Below, one piece after another: positions 35,604 to 43,686 of a DNA stretch of 64,000 nt. Position numbers and translations under genes: made by a program. Source of the DNA: Nostoc sp. ATCC 53789 (GTDB lineage Bacteria; Cyanobacteriota; Cyanobacteriia; Cyanobacteriales; Nostocaceae); contig NZ_CP046703.1 of NCBI RefSeq assembly GCF_009873495.1, forward strand, positions 4,754,501 through 4,818,500. The letters run 5' to 3'. A model generated the notes under the pieces. The model did no database searches. It saw nothing but the letters and a program-made list of their open reading frames with translations, and was not told the origin of the DNA. Position 1 is the first letter of the stretch. Every line of letters starts with the position of its first letter.

Positions 35604-35659
35604 GAGATTTTCCTCCTATGAGGATAATCAAGAGGGACAAGTTGCTTGCGGTGAAGCGG

Positions 35660-35756
35660 CTTATGGCTTCCTCACCCTTATGGGTTCGGTAGTTTCTCAT
35701 GGGGGAAACCCCCTTGGCGCTAGCCTCTCCCTTTGGGAGAAGACCGAACTACCTCA
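35660..35756. repeat. compound hairpin repeat
   Basis: GTTCGGT (35684-35690) and ACCGAAC (35743-35749) enclose GGGGGAAACCCCC (35701-35713) and TCTCCCTTTGGGAGA (35726-35740). It is a repeat type often seen in Nostoc intergenic regions. Open frames across it are repeat-derived. Confidence 0.7.
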
Positions 35757-36063
35757 CCACTCTTTTGTCATCCCGACAATCTACGTCTACATCTCAGGTA
35801 ATATATTTTACACATTTGATGCCAACGGTTGAAGGAATTACAAAAGCAAGCCGAATCATTGTGCGCCAAGAGGGGGTGGGTTTGTCAATGCTGCGAAATG
35901 TTAAAAATGAATGTATAAAAAATAAATACGAACGAAAGAATAAGCATTAGAGCCTATTTTTCGTTACTTTACTTTATAAAAACTCAGTCCTTGAAGTTCT
36001 TTGCCACTGTTAATTAACAATCCCCAGTCAGAGGGTAAGAAGCCCATTAGTTCGTAGTGAACC

Positions 36064-36105
36064 TGTGGAAAACTGCTAAAATCCCTGTGGAAACCCTGTG
36101 GAATG
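36064..36105 (+). promoter_or_regulatory. three DnaA-box-like repeats
   Basis: TGTGGAAAA (36064-36072), TGTGGAAAC (36086-36094) and TGTGGAATG (36097-36105), each preceded by C or CC. The first is the exact complement of the TTTTCCACA box described for cyanobacterial DnaA; the others differ by one and two bases. They lie 52-93 bases upstream of the MFS gene. An origin is not implied. Confidence 0.4.
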
Positions 36106-36156
36106 AGTGAGAAAAATAGCAGCCAATGATAAGAATTACAAAAATGTCACCAAACT

Positions 36157-37440
36157 ATGACATCTAAACTCATGAAATTAGCTTCTCAATCTCAGCTATC
36201 ATCGTGGCTGCCCTCAATACATCCCCAAGTCTGGATTTTTGCGATAGGTAGATTTCTGTCGGAAGTTGGCACCGGCTGTACCCTGTTTTACGCCCCCATC
36301 TTTTTTGTGAATGAAGTTGGTTTATCTGCAACCAGTGTTGGGGTAGCCTTGGGTAGCGCCTCGATTTCCGGCATTGTGGGGAGGATTGTAGGTGGTTCTT
36401 TGGCTGATTCTGAACACTGGGGCCGCCGCCGCACTTTGTTGCTAGCGACGGCGATTTCAGCAATTGCTTCTCTGGTTTTAGCTGCAACCAATGATTTTAC
36501 TATTTTGGTAATTGGTAGCTTGATTAGCGGTTTAGGGATAGGTTTCTATTGGCCAGCGGCTGAAGCTGTTGTGGCTGACGCTAGCCAGATTGACAATCGC
36601 CGCGAAACTTTTGCGATCGCACGACTGGCTGATAATCTTGGGTTAGCGATCGGAATTATGCTTGCTGGGTTTTTGATCGCGGTAATTGGGAGTTATCGAT
36701 GGCTATTTATCATTGATGCCATCTCTTTTCTGATGTTTTTTGGGGTTGTCTATGTGGGAATTAGTAAAACCAAACAACAGCAGATAGGGGAATCTGAAAA
36801 GAAAGAACATTTTGCTTCTTGGATGGCAGTATTAAGCGATCGCCGTTTCCTGGTCTACATCGCAGTTAATATATTCTTTACAATCTATATTTCTCAAATC
36901 CATAGCACTCTGCCGCTTTACTTCAAAAACTTTGTTATCAAAAGTACTACCGAAGGATTTGCTCAAACTATTATTAGCGTTCTATTTGCTTGGCATGTGG
37001 TGCTAGCTATCATTTGTCAGTTGCCTGTCACCAGTTTCTTAAAACGCTGTTCTCACACACTGGCACTCACCGTTTCCGCCATTCTTTGGGGAGTTGGTTT
37101 TGGACTCATTTGGGTAAGCGGTACTGCCCCATCTTATAATTTAGTTTGGGTAGCATTGGCATTGGGAGTATTTGCAGTTGCAATTGTTTCTTATACTCCA
37201 TCTGCCGCCTCTTTAGTGACTGAGTTAGCCCCAGAAAATCAACGTGGCGTTTATTTCTCCGTCAATGCTGTGTGTTGGGCGATTGGGTCTTTTATTGGTC
37301 ATCCATTGGGTGGATGGGCATTAGATCAACCGCAAATTATTACCAATACTTTTTGGCTAGGATTCCCCTTGAGTGTGCTGATTGTCGTGGTGATTTTACA
37401 GTATCTCAATAGGATTTTAGCTGATACCAATTCTGTATGA
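36157..37440 (+). CDS. major facilitator superfamily transporter
   Basis: 427 residues with about 12 membrane segments. The loop 2-3 motif GRIVGGSLADSEHWGRRRTLLL (core LADSEHWGRRR) and GLGIGFYWPAAEAVVAD are typical of drug/metabolite efflux MFS proteins. A charged central loop KTKQQQIGESEKKEH separates the two halves. The substrate cannot be told. Start is 36157 or 36172. Confidence 0.88.
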   Translation: MTSKLMKLASQSQLSSWLPSIHPQVWIFAIGRFLSEVGTGCTLFYAPIFFVNEVGLSATSVGVALGSASISGIVGRIVGGSLADSEHWGRRRTLLLATAISAIASLVLAATNDFTILVIGSLISGLGIGFYWPAAEAVVADASQIDNRRETFAIARLADNLGLAIGIMLAGFLIAVIGSYRWLFIIDAISFLMFFGVVYVGISKTKQQQIGESEKKEHFASWMAVLSDRRFLVYIAVNIFFTIYISQIHSTLPLYFKNFVIKSTTEGFAQTIISVLFAWHVVLAIICQLPVTSFLKRCSHTLALTVSAILWGVGFGLIWVSGTAPSYNLVWVALALGVFAVAIVSYTPSAASLVTELAPENQRGVYFSVNAVCWAIGSFIGHPLGGWALDQPQIITNTFWLGFPLSVLIVVVILQYLNRILADTNSV

Positions 37441-37474
37441 AGATGCGCTAAACAATATTTAAGTACAAGGAAGA

Positions 37475-37545
37475 AAAACGAACCGCATAGACGCGGAGCG
37501 GCTTCCCGCAGGGTAGGACGCAAAGGACACAAAGAAAGAAGTTAA
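37475..37545. repeat. short GC-rich intergenic repeat
   Basis: The segment GAACCGCATAGACGCGGAGCG, truncated here to GAACCGCATAGACGCGG, followed by GGACGCAAAGGACACAAAG, matches the form of a common cyanobacterial interspersed repeat. Confidence 0.5.
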
Positions 37546-37630
37546 AAGTCCGGTTAATCACTTATGATTACCGCATCTGTGCAAAAATCGGAAAAGCCTC
37601 TTTCTCCCTGCCCCCTGCTCCCTTTCCTTC

Positions 37631-38281
37631 TCATTGGCGACGTTCTTGCAACTTACGATACACAGATTTCAAATCAACTTGATGGTGAGCTAAGGCAACC
37701 AAAGTATGATATAGCAAATCAGCCACTTCACCTGCGATCGCATCTGCTTCATCATCTTTAAAGGCCATTACCACCTCGGCGGTTTCCTCACCAATCTTTT
37801 TCAAAATTTTGTTATCGCCACCAGCGAATAACTTACAGGTATAAGAACTTTCTGTCGGATTATCGCGGCGATCGCATATTATTTGAAACAATTGCGACAA
37901 CGTATCCCCTGGTGGTGGAACAATATTTCCTTCTATTTGGTGAAAGCAACTGCGTTCTCCAGTATGGCAAGCAACATCTCCTAATTGCTCTACCCCTATG
38001 AGCAACGCATCACTATCACAGTCATAACGAATACTTTGCACTTTTTGAATATGTCCAGAAGTCGCCCCCTTGTGCCATAACTCTTGCCGTGAACGGCTCC
38101 AAAACCAAGTTTCTTCAGTTTCTAAAGTTTTTTGTAACGACTCCTGATTCATCCACGCCATCATTAGGACAGTACCATCCAAATAATCTTGGACAATTGC
38201 AGGCACTAAACCCCGTTCATCGTAGTGAATTTTTTCAACAGGGATGGCGTAATGTAGCGATCGCAAATCGTTAGAAGACAT
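37631..38281 (-). CDS. hisI: bifunctional phosphoribosyl-AMP cyclohydrolase / phosphoribosyl-ATP pyrophosphatase
   Basis: The 216-residue HisIE fusion for steps 2 and 3 of histidine synthesis. The HisI half carries TVLMMAWMNQES, FWSRSRQELWHKGATSG and the metal Cys/His cluster CDSDALL and CHTGERSCFH. The HisE half (from about residue 125) has GEETAEVVMAFKDDE, where the acidic residues bind Mg. The length matches the standard bifunctional enzyme. It is separated from other his genes, as usual in cyanobacteria. Confidence 0.95.
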   Translation of the reverse strand: MSSNDLRSLHYAIPVEKIHYDERGLVPAIVQDYLDGTVLMMAWMNQESLQKTLETEETWFWSRSRQELWHKGATSGHIQKVQSIRYDCDSDALLIGVEQLGDVACHTGERSCFHQIEGNIVPPPGDTLSQLFQIICDRRDNPTESSYTCKLFAGGDNKILKKIGEETAEVVMAFKDDEADAIAGEVADLLYHTLVALAHHQVDLKSVYRKLQERRQ

Positions 38282-38381
38282 ACCAGCTAGTTTGCTCTAA
38301 TGAGAATAACTTATGGATTCACGATACCATTCTGAATAGAGCAACTGGTATGTTTTTTGAATTTAACTATCTTATCTAGCT

Positions 38382-38570
38382 CTAAACAAGAGCATTGTGT
38401 TCCATTGCAGACTGCATTTTTACAGCACTTAAAGCAACTTTATGAGCTTTTGATGCCTCACCATACCAATGGATGGCCGAGTTAAAAGCTGCTCGGTAAA
38501 GATCCTGGTATGCTTCAGATAATCGAGTTTGAATATCTAGAGGCAAGTCTTTGTTGGACTTGTATAACAT
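38382..38570 (-). CDS. chaB: ChaB-family protein
   Basis: 62 residues: LYKSNKDLPLDIQTRLS then AAFNSAIHWYG, the ChaB fold pattern, and KAHKVALSAVK at the C terminus. ChaB was named as a cation-transport regulator in enteric bacteria, with the exact role unsettled. ATG start at 38570, complete gene. Confidence 0.85.
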   Translation of the reverse strand: MLYKSNKDLPLDIQTRLSEAYQDLYRAAFNSAIHWYGEASKAHKVALSAVKMQSAMEHNALV

Positions 38571-38664
38571 ATTGTTATTTTTTTGGTTCAGTTAATTCTA
38601 TAGGATAGAAATTCTAAGCAATTTTTAACCCTATCCTGAGATAGAGCTTTTTATTGTCCACTGT

Positions 38665-38679
38665 TAGGAGAGAACCTTG
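38665..38679 (+). promoter_or_regulatory. ribosome binding site selecting the TTG start of hemL
   Basis: TAGGAG at 38665-38670 precedes TTG at 38677 by 6 bases. No ATG lies near, and the encoded protein starts exactly where the family does. Confidence 0.75.
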
Positions 38680-39975
38680 GTAAATACCACAATTAAAACA
38701 ACAAAATCACAAGAGGTCTTCGCCGCTGCTCAAAACCTCATGCCCGGAGGAGTAAGTTCTCCAGTTCGTGCCTTTAAATCTGTAGGTGGACAACCCATCG
38801 TTTTTGATCGTGTTAAAGGCGCATATATTTGGGATGTAGATGGCAACCAATATATAGACTATGTAGGTACTTGGGGCCCAGCTATTTGCGGTCATGCTCA
38901 TCCAGAAGTAATTGCAGCGTTGCATGAAGCTTTAGAAAAAGGCACCAGTTTCGGCGCTCCCTCAACTCTAGAAAATGTTTTGGCAGAAATGGTCATCGAT
39001 GCCGTTCCCAGCATCGAAATGGTCAGATTTGTTAACTCTGGAACTGAAGCCTGTATGGGAGTTTTGCGGCTGATGCGGGCTTTCACCAACCGAGACAAAA
39101 TCATCAAGTTTGAAGGTTGTTACCACGGACACGCCGATACCTTTCTTGTGAAGGCAGGTTCTGGTGTTGCCACACTTGGCTTACCAGACTCGCCAGGAGT
39201 TCCAAAAGCGGCAACTAGCACTACTCTAACCGCACCTTACAATGACCTAGAATCCGTCAAAGCCTTGTTTGAAGAAAACCGCGACGAGATTGCTGGCGTT
39301 ATTCTTGAACCAGTTGTTGGTAATGCTGGATTTATTGCACCCGACGCAGGTTTCTTAGAAGGATTACGGGAACTCACTCACGAGTATGGAGCCTTATTGG
39401 TATTTGACGAAGTGATGACAGGCTTCCGCATTGCTTACGGCGGCGCTCAAGAAAAATTTGGCGTTACCCCCGATTTAACAACCTTGGGCAAGGTTATTGG
39501 TGGTGGTTTGCCAGTAGGAGCTTATGGCGGTCGCCGAGATATTATGTCAATGGTTGCCCCTGCTGGCCCTGTATATCAAGCTGGGACTCTTTCTGGTAAT
39601 CCCTTGGCGATGACTGCTGGTATTAAGACTTTAGAATTGCTGCAAAAGCCAGGTACTTACGATTATCTTGAGCGAATCACTAAAAAGCTAGCAGATGGTT
39701 TGCTGCAAATTGCTAAAGAAACTGGTCATGCAGCTTGCGGCGGTCAAATCAGCGCAATGTTTGGCTTATTCTTTACCTCTGGCCCAGTTCATAACTACGA
39801 AGATGCGAAAAAGTCTGATACAGCCAAATTCGGACGCTTCCATCGGGGTATGTTAGAACGTGGTGTTTACCTAGCACCCTCTCAATTTGAAGCTGGGTTT
39901 ACGTCTTTTGCTCACACTGAAGAAGACATTGATCAAACTTTAGCAGTTGCACGGGATGTAATGTCTAGTCTGTAA
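38677..39975 (+). CDS. hemL: glutamate-1-semialdehyde 2,1-aminomutase
   Basis: The 432-residue PLP enzyme that makes 5-aminolevulinate, the first dedicated precursor of heme, chlorophyll and bilins. Visible: LMPGGVSSPVRAFK, VNSGTEACMGVLRLMRA, YHGHADTFLVKAGSG, LVFDEVMTGFR and the PLP Lys in LGKVIGGGLPVGAYGG. It starts with TTG (MVNTT) behind a good ribosome site. Length as expected. A hairpin follows the gene. Confidence 0.97.
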   Translation: MVNTTIKTTKSQEVFAAAQNLMPGGVSSPVRAFKSVGGQPIVFDRVKGAYIWDVDGNQYIDYVGTWGPAICGHAHPEVIAALHEALEKGTSFGAPSTLENVLAEMVIDAVPSIEMVRFVNSGTEACMGVLRLMRAFTNRDKIIKFEGCYHGHADTFLVKAGSGVATLGLPDSPGVPKAATSTTLTAPYNDLESVKALFEENRDEIAGVILEPVVGNAGFIAPDAGFLEGLRELTHEYGALLVFDEVMTGFRIAYGGAQEKFGVTPDLTTLGKVIGGGLPVGAYGGRRDIMSMVAPAGPVYQAGTLSGNPLAMTAGIKTLELLQKPGTYDYLERITKKLADGLLQIAKETGHAACGGQISAMFGLFFTSGPVHNYEDAKKSDTAKFGRFHRGMLERGVYLAPSQFEAGFTSFAHTEEDIDQTLAVARDVMSSL

Positions 39976-40013
39976 GTTGTTAAGGGATTCCCAGATAAAC
40001 AAGTATCCAGTTA

Positions 40014-40050
40014 CCTCTCTCCAAACTAGGAGAGAGGCTTTGAATCTTAC
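40014..40050 (+). terminator. hairpin downstream of hemL
   Basis: CCTCTCTCC (40014-40022) / GGAGAGAGG (40029-40037), a perfect 9-bp stem with a 6-base loop, 38 bases after the stop. The T tract is weak. It adjoins a repeat (40052-40086) containing CCCTTGAAGGG, a common cyanobacterial palindrome. Confidence 0.6.
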
Positions 40051-40352
40051 TCCCCTTCCCTTGAAGGGAAGGGCTGGGGGTTAGGTCTGTATTCCATGCA
40101 ATTGGGAACCGCTACAGTAGGGGATCAAAGAAATTTTTTAACGGGTCTGTACTGTACCGTTATCACTCAAATAAGGTCACACCTTTGTCATAATTTCGCA
40201 ATGCCTTCGTCAATGCAGTATGCAATATTTAAACTGTATTAAGTATATTCATGTTAACAAGGCAAAATTAATTGCCTTTTATTGTTATCTAAATTCCCTT
40301 CATATCTCGTAGTCTACGAAAACTAAGGTGCAAGAACGCTCTCACTTTCCTG

Positions 40353-40380
40353 GTGAGGGTTTTGTTTATAGATATTTAGA
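40353..40380 (+). terminator. orphan terminator-like hairpin
   Basis: CTCTCAC-loop-GTGAGGG followed by TTTTGTTT, about 160 bases before the NodB gene and 380 bases after hemL. It may end a small RNA or be a leader attenuator. The rest of the 39976-40538 gap has no gene. Confidence 0.45.
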
Positions 40381-40538
40381 TATCCGTAGAGTAAGGCATT
40401 TTTTCGGAGTCAGGGTTAGAGCTAACTTTAAAAGATATTACTAATCATGCTGTAGTTTGCATGACAAGGCTTATAAAATTGTAAAAAACTGCCATAAGTA
40501 TTGTGAAAAAATGGTTCTAGCCTTGAAGGAGCTATGAA

Positions 40539-41444
40539 GTGGAGGACAATAAGTCATTTTTTGGTGTGCAAAAAATATTAATAGCGTTGCTTGTCTTGAG
40601 TACCACCACGATGATGTTTATCAAGTCAAGATCATCTGAGGCCCAAAGTACAGAAAATATAAATGTAAACAACCTACCAGCCAAAGTTGGGGCCCAACAG
40701 CAGATTGAAGAATTAAAAGCAACGATGCTTAAAATTTGGCAGCAACAAGCACAAATAAAGGGTCTTTCATATAATGTGCCACCAAGCTTTCAAGGAGCAA
40801 TAGTTAGTGCGGCAAAACTTAGTCTCCAACAGAAAGTAATTGCTCTCACCTTTGATGATGGGCCATGGCCTGAAAGCACCGCCCAGGTACTAGATATTCT
40901 CAAAGAAAATCAAATCAAAGGGACATTTTTTGTCATTGGGCAGAATGTGAAAAATTATCCAGGCTTACTGAAGCGAGAAATTGCTGAAGGTCACGTAATT
41001 GGTAATCATACCTGGCATCATTGGTATCAGTTTTTGAATCCACAAGCAGCCGCTTATGAAATTGACCACACAGCAGACCAGATTTATCAAGTAACAGGGA
41101 TTAAAACAAATCTATTTCGACCACCAGGGGGAATCATGCACAATGGAGTGGCTGATTACGCGAAAAATAGCAAATATGCCATCATCCTGTGGTCATCTGA
41201 CTCTGTAGACTACTCACGTCCTGCTGTACCAAAGTTAATTAATAATGTGTTCAGAAGAGCCAAGCCAGGTGGAATTGTGTTGATGCATGATGGTGGTGGT
41301 AATCGCTCTAAAACTGTACAAGCTTTACCAGAAATTATTGCCAACTTTCGGAAACAGGGCTATAGCTTTGTTACTATCCCTGAACTTTTAGAAATGCAAG
41401 ATAAGGATCAAAAGCTGATTACAAAACAAAACCAAAACCATTAG
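40539..41444 (+). CDS. NodB-type polysaccharide deacetylase, membrane-anchored or secreted
   Basis: 301 residues. An N-terminal hydrophobic segment (about 10-30) is a signal or anchor. The NodB domain shows all motifs: TFDDGP (catalytic base and metal Asp), HTWHHW (metal His pair), RPPGG and LMHDGGG. It is expected to remove acetyl groups from cell-wall or exopolysaccharide sugars in the periplasm. Start GTG 40539 lies 7 bases after AAGGAG; an ATG at 40534 opens a different, 15-codon frame. Confidence 0.9.
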   Translation: MEDNKSFFGVQKILIALLVLSTTTMMFIKSRSSEAQSTENINVNNLPAKVGAQQQIEELKATMLKIWQQQAQIKGLSYNVPPSFQGAIVSAAKLSLQQKVIALTFDDGPWPESTAQVLDILKENQIKGTFFVIGQNVKNYPGLLKREIAEGHVIGNHTWHHWYQFLNPQAAAYEIDHTADQIYQVTGIKTNLFRPPGGIMHNGVADYAKNSKYAIILWSSDSVDYSRPAVPKLINNVFRRAKPGGIVLMHDGGGNRSKTVQALPEIIANFRKQGYSFVTIPELLEMQDKDQKLITKQNQNH

Positions 41445-41481
41445 GTGGGCTTGCCAATTTAGCTCACCGTTATTACAATAC

Positions 41482-41519
41482 AAAAAAACCGTCCAAAATT
41501 AACATTGAACGGAATTTTT
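41482..41519. terminator. probable bidirectional terminator
   Basis: AAAAA-CCGT / ACGG-AATTTTT symmetry between the convergent NodB and fasciclin genes. The GC stem is only 4 bp, so it is weak. Confidence 0.4.
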
Positions 41520-41577
41520 ATGTATTAATACTTTATTCCTACCTAATTCTGTTACTGATTGTACTAATACTTACAAG

Positions 41578-42408
41578 CTACAAGTCAGGAGGCAAAATTA
41601 CCTGATCAATTGCGTGGATTACACCGTTACTGGCTGTGATATCTGCTTGTGTAACCTTAGCATCATTGACAGTTACACCAGTAGAAGGATCAACTTTAAC
41701 GTTGATTGCGCCACCTTCGAGGCTTTTAACTTCACCAGACTTCAAATCACTGGACAATACCTTACCAGGTACTACATGGTAAGTTAAAATCTTGAGCAAT
41801 ACTTCTTTGTTGGCTGGGTTTAACAATTCTTTCAAAGCATCTGCTGGCAACTTAGCAAAAGCGGCATCGGTGGGTGCAAAAATAGTTAAGTTATCTTTGC
41901 CTTGCAATGCTCCAGTCAACCCTGCTGCTTTCAAAGCCTTGGTTAAGGTTGTAAAAGAAGCGTTTGACTCTGCCAACGCTAACAGGTTTTTGCCTTGATT
42001 GTCACTTGCCCCTGGGCCTGGTGGAGTTGTAGTAGGTTTCTCACCGGGTTGAGTTTCCGGGGTAGTACCTGGCGTGGGAGGTTTTGGTTCAATAGGTGTA
42101 GCACTACCACCACGGTTATAAGGAGGCTCGTTGAAAATACTGGGTCTGGGATTGGTTACACTACCTTTCTGTGCTACTTGTTTGCGCTTGGTATTGCCCT
42201 TTTGTGTTTCGGAAGCAGCCTCAGTAGGTGTGTATTGAGCGTTTAATTGAAGGCGTTGACCCTTGTTATAGGGGGCTTCGTTGAAAATACTGGGGTTAGG
42301 ATTTAATACCTCTTTTGCTTCAGATGGTAAAGTAATGAGAAGGCTTAAACTAGTGAATCCTGCTATGCCTGCCAACGTGGTCAGCAATTTGCTGTTATTT
42401 GTCTTCAT
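41578..42408 (-). CDS. exported fasciclin (FAS1) domain protein
   Basis: 276 residues from ATG 42408 (MKTNNSKLL); upstream in-frame codons are not signal-like. A signal peptide precedes a Pro/Thr-rich linker with two copies of a NPxPSIFNExPYNxG motif. One FAS1 domain (about 145-276) has LTIFAPTDAAFAKLP, LTYHVVPGKV and VIHAIDQVILPP. FAS1 domains mediate adhesion or matrix interaction; this one is probably periplasmic or surface. The repeated PSIFNE motif looks like a linker of unknown use. Confidence 0.9.
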   Translation of the reverse strand: MKTNNSKLLTTLAGIAGFTSLSLLITLPSEAKEVLNPNPSIFNEAPYNKGQRLQLNAQYTPTEAASETQKGNTKRKQVAQKGSVTNPRPSIFNEPPYNRGGSATPIEPKPPTPGTTPETQPGEKPTTTPPGPGASDNQGKNLLALAESNASFTTLTKALKAAGLTGALQGKDNLTIFAPTDAAFAKLPADALKELLNPANKEVLLKILTYHVVPGKVLSSDLKSGEVKSLEGGAINVKVDPSTGVTVNDAKVTQADITASNGVIHAIDQVILPPDL

Positions 42409-42754
42409 AAATTTTGTTTGTCTTTTTGTCCATACATTACATAAAGATTTATAACATTTTGCTATGCACAAAATCTAACCGAAGAGGGAAGTAAAATTTT
42501 TCCTCAGAAGAGTTTTTGCTAGCGAAGTAACATATATAACCTCGGATCAAGCTGATCGGTATGAAATATATCTACCATATATTTTATGTAATGAGTATAT
42601 TTTCTCAGTCACACTGATAAAGAGTTAAAAAGCCTCACTTGGTGTAGCCTCAACTCTAAAAGAGTATGAAGAGCAACTAATGTAAAGAAAAATTACTTTA
42701 ACTAAAGATACAATTGTAAAGTTTAAGAAGTTGACCAGTTATCAGGTATACAAC
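42409..42754. other. 346-base divergent intergenic region
   Basis: AT-rich; must carry the promoters of the fasciclin gene and the GST-like gene. I see no palindrome or repeat of note. Confidence 0.5.
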
Positions 42755-43546
42755 ATGCTGGAATTATACCAATGGGAACTATCTCAATACTCAGAGAAAG
42801 TGCGCCTAATTCTAGATTTTAAAGGACTAGATTACCGCAAAATAGAAGTTACGCCTGGGATTGGACAAGTAGAACTGTTCCGGCTGACTGGTCAGAAACA
42901 AGTCCCAGTATTAAAGGATCGTAATAAATATATTGCGGATTCTACGGAAATAGCTAAGTATTTAGACTTAGAGTATCCCGATCGCCCCATAATACCCCAA
43001 GATCCCAAAAAACGGGGTTTAACTTTATTGATAGAAGAATGGGCGGATGAATCTATAGGCATCAAAGGTAGGAAAGCGCTATTTGCAGCTGTAAGTCAAG
43101 ATCAAAATTTCCGCAAGTCTTTATTACCCACCTCAACACCAGATATATTTAAAAGTCTGGTTGGAGGAGTACCTACTGACTTACTGACAGTGTTGGGTTT
43201 TGGGGTAGGTTATAGTCCAGATGTGATTCAGTCAGCGATCGCATCTTTAAAACAAGATTTGGAAGCGCTAACGTTATTATTGGCAGATAGTCCTTATTTA
43301 ACTGGAGATGAGCCGACTTTAGCTGACTTGTCAGTGGCTGGCTTATCGATATTACTCAAGTTCCCCCCTGGCCCCTATCTGGATTTACCAGCTTCTATTA
43401 GAGGAAAAGGATTGCCAATCTTTTCAGAGAATATAGATTATGAACCATTCTTTACCTGGCGCGATCGCATTTACGCTCAATTCCGTAAACCATTAATCAG
43501 TAACACCTCAGCAGGGAGTGCGCCAACTTCGATTCAGATTGATTAG
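42755..43546 (+). CDS. glutathione S-transferase-like protein
   Basis: About 263 residues from ATG 42755. The thioredoxin-like N-terminal half carries ELYQWELSQYSEKVRLIL (GST active-site region, Ser/Tyr), KQVPVLKD (cis-Pro) and IADSTEIAKYL. The helical C-terminal half has SPYLTGDEPTLADLSVAGL, a hallmark of GST helix 6. The substrate is unknown. AGG at 42744-42746 lies 8 bases before the ATG; an in-frame earlier start adds eight unlikely residues. Confidence 0.88.
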   Translation: MLELYQWELSQYSEKVRLILDFKGLDYRKIEVTPGIGQVELFRLTGQKQVPVLKDRNKYIADSTEIAKYLDLEYPDRPIIPQDPKKRGLTLLIEEWADESIGIKGRKALFAAVSQDQNFRKSLLPTSTPDIFKSLVGGVPTDLLTVLGFGVGYSPDVIQSAIASLKQDLEALTLLLADSPYLTGDEPTLADLSVAGLSILLKFPPGPYLDLPASIRGKGLPIFSENIDYEPFFTWRDRIYAQFRKPLISNTSAGSAPTSIQID

Positions 43547-43686
43547 GGCATTGGGAATTGGGAATTGGGCATGGGGCATTGGGAATTGGGCATGGGACAT
43601 GGAGATTAGGAAGATTAGGGAGAATAATTAATAACTAGTGACAAATGACCAATGACCAATGACCAATGACAAATGACAAATGACTA
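43547..43686. repeat. compound tandem repeat upstream of the HerA-like gene
   Basis: GGGAATTGGGCAT-type units (43547-43612) followed by TGACCAATGAC-type heptamers (43640-43685). The heptamer array runs into the start codon of the next gene. Confidence 0.85.

Noticed and set aside
35584..35950. 82- and 83-codon ORFs
   Set aside because: They read through compound hairpin repeats and have no family features.
36064..36105. Replication origin
   Set aside because: Only three boxes, no AT-rich unwinding element identified and no dnaA or dnaN nearby.
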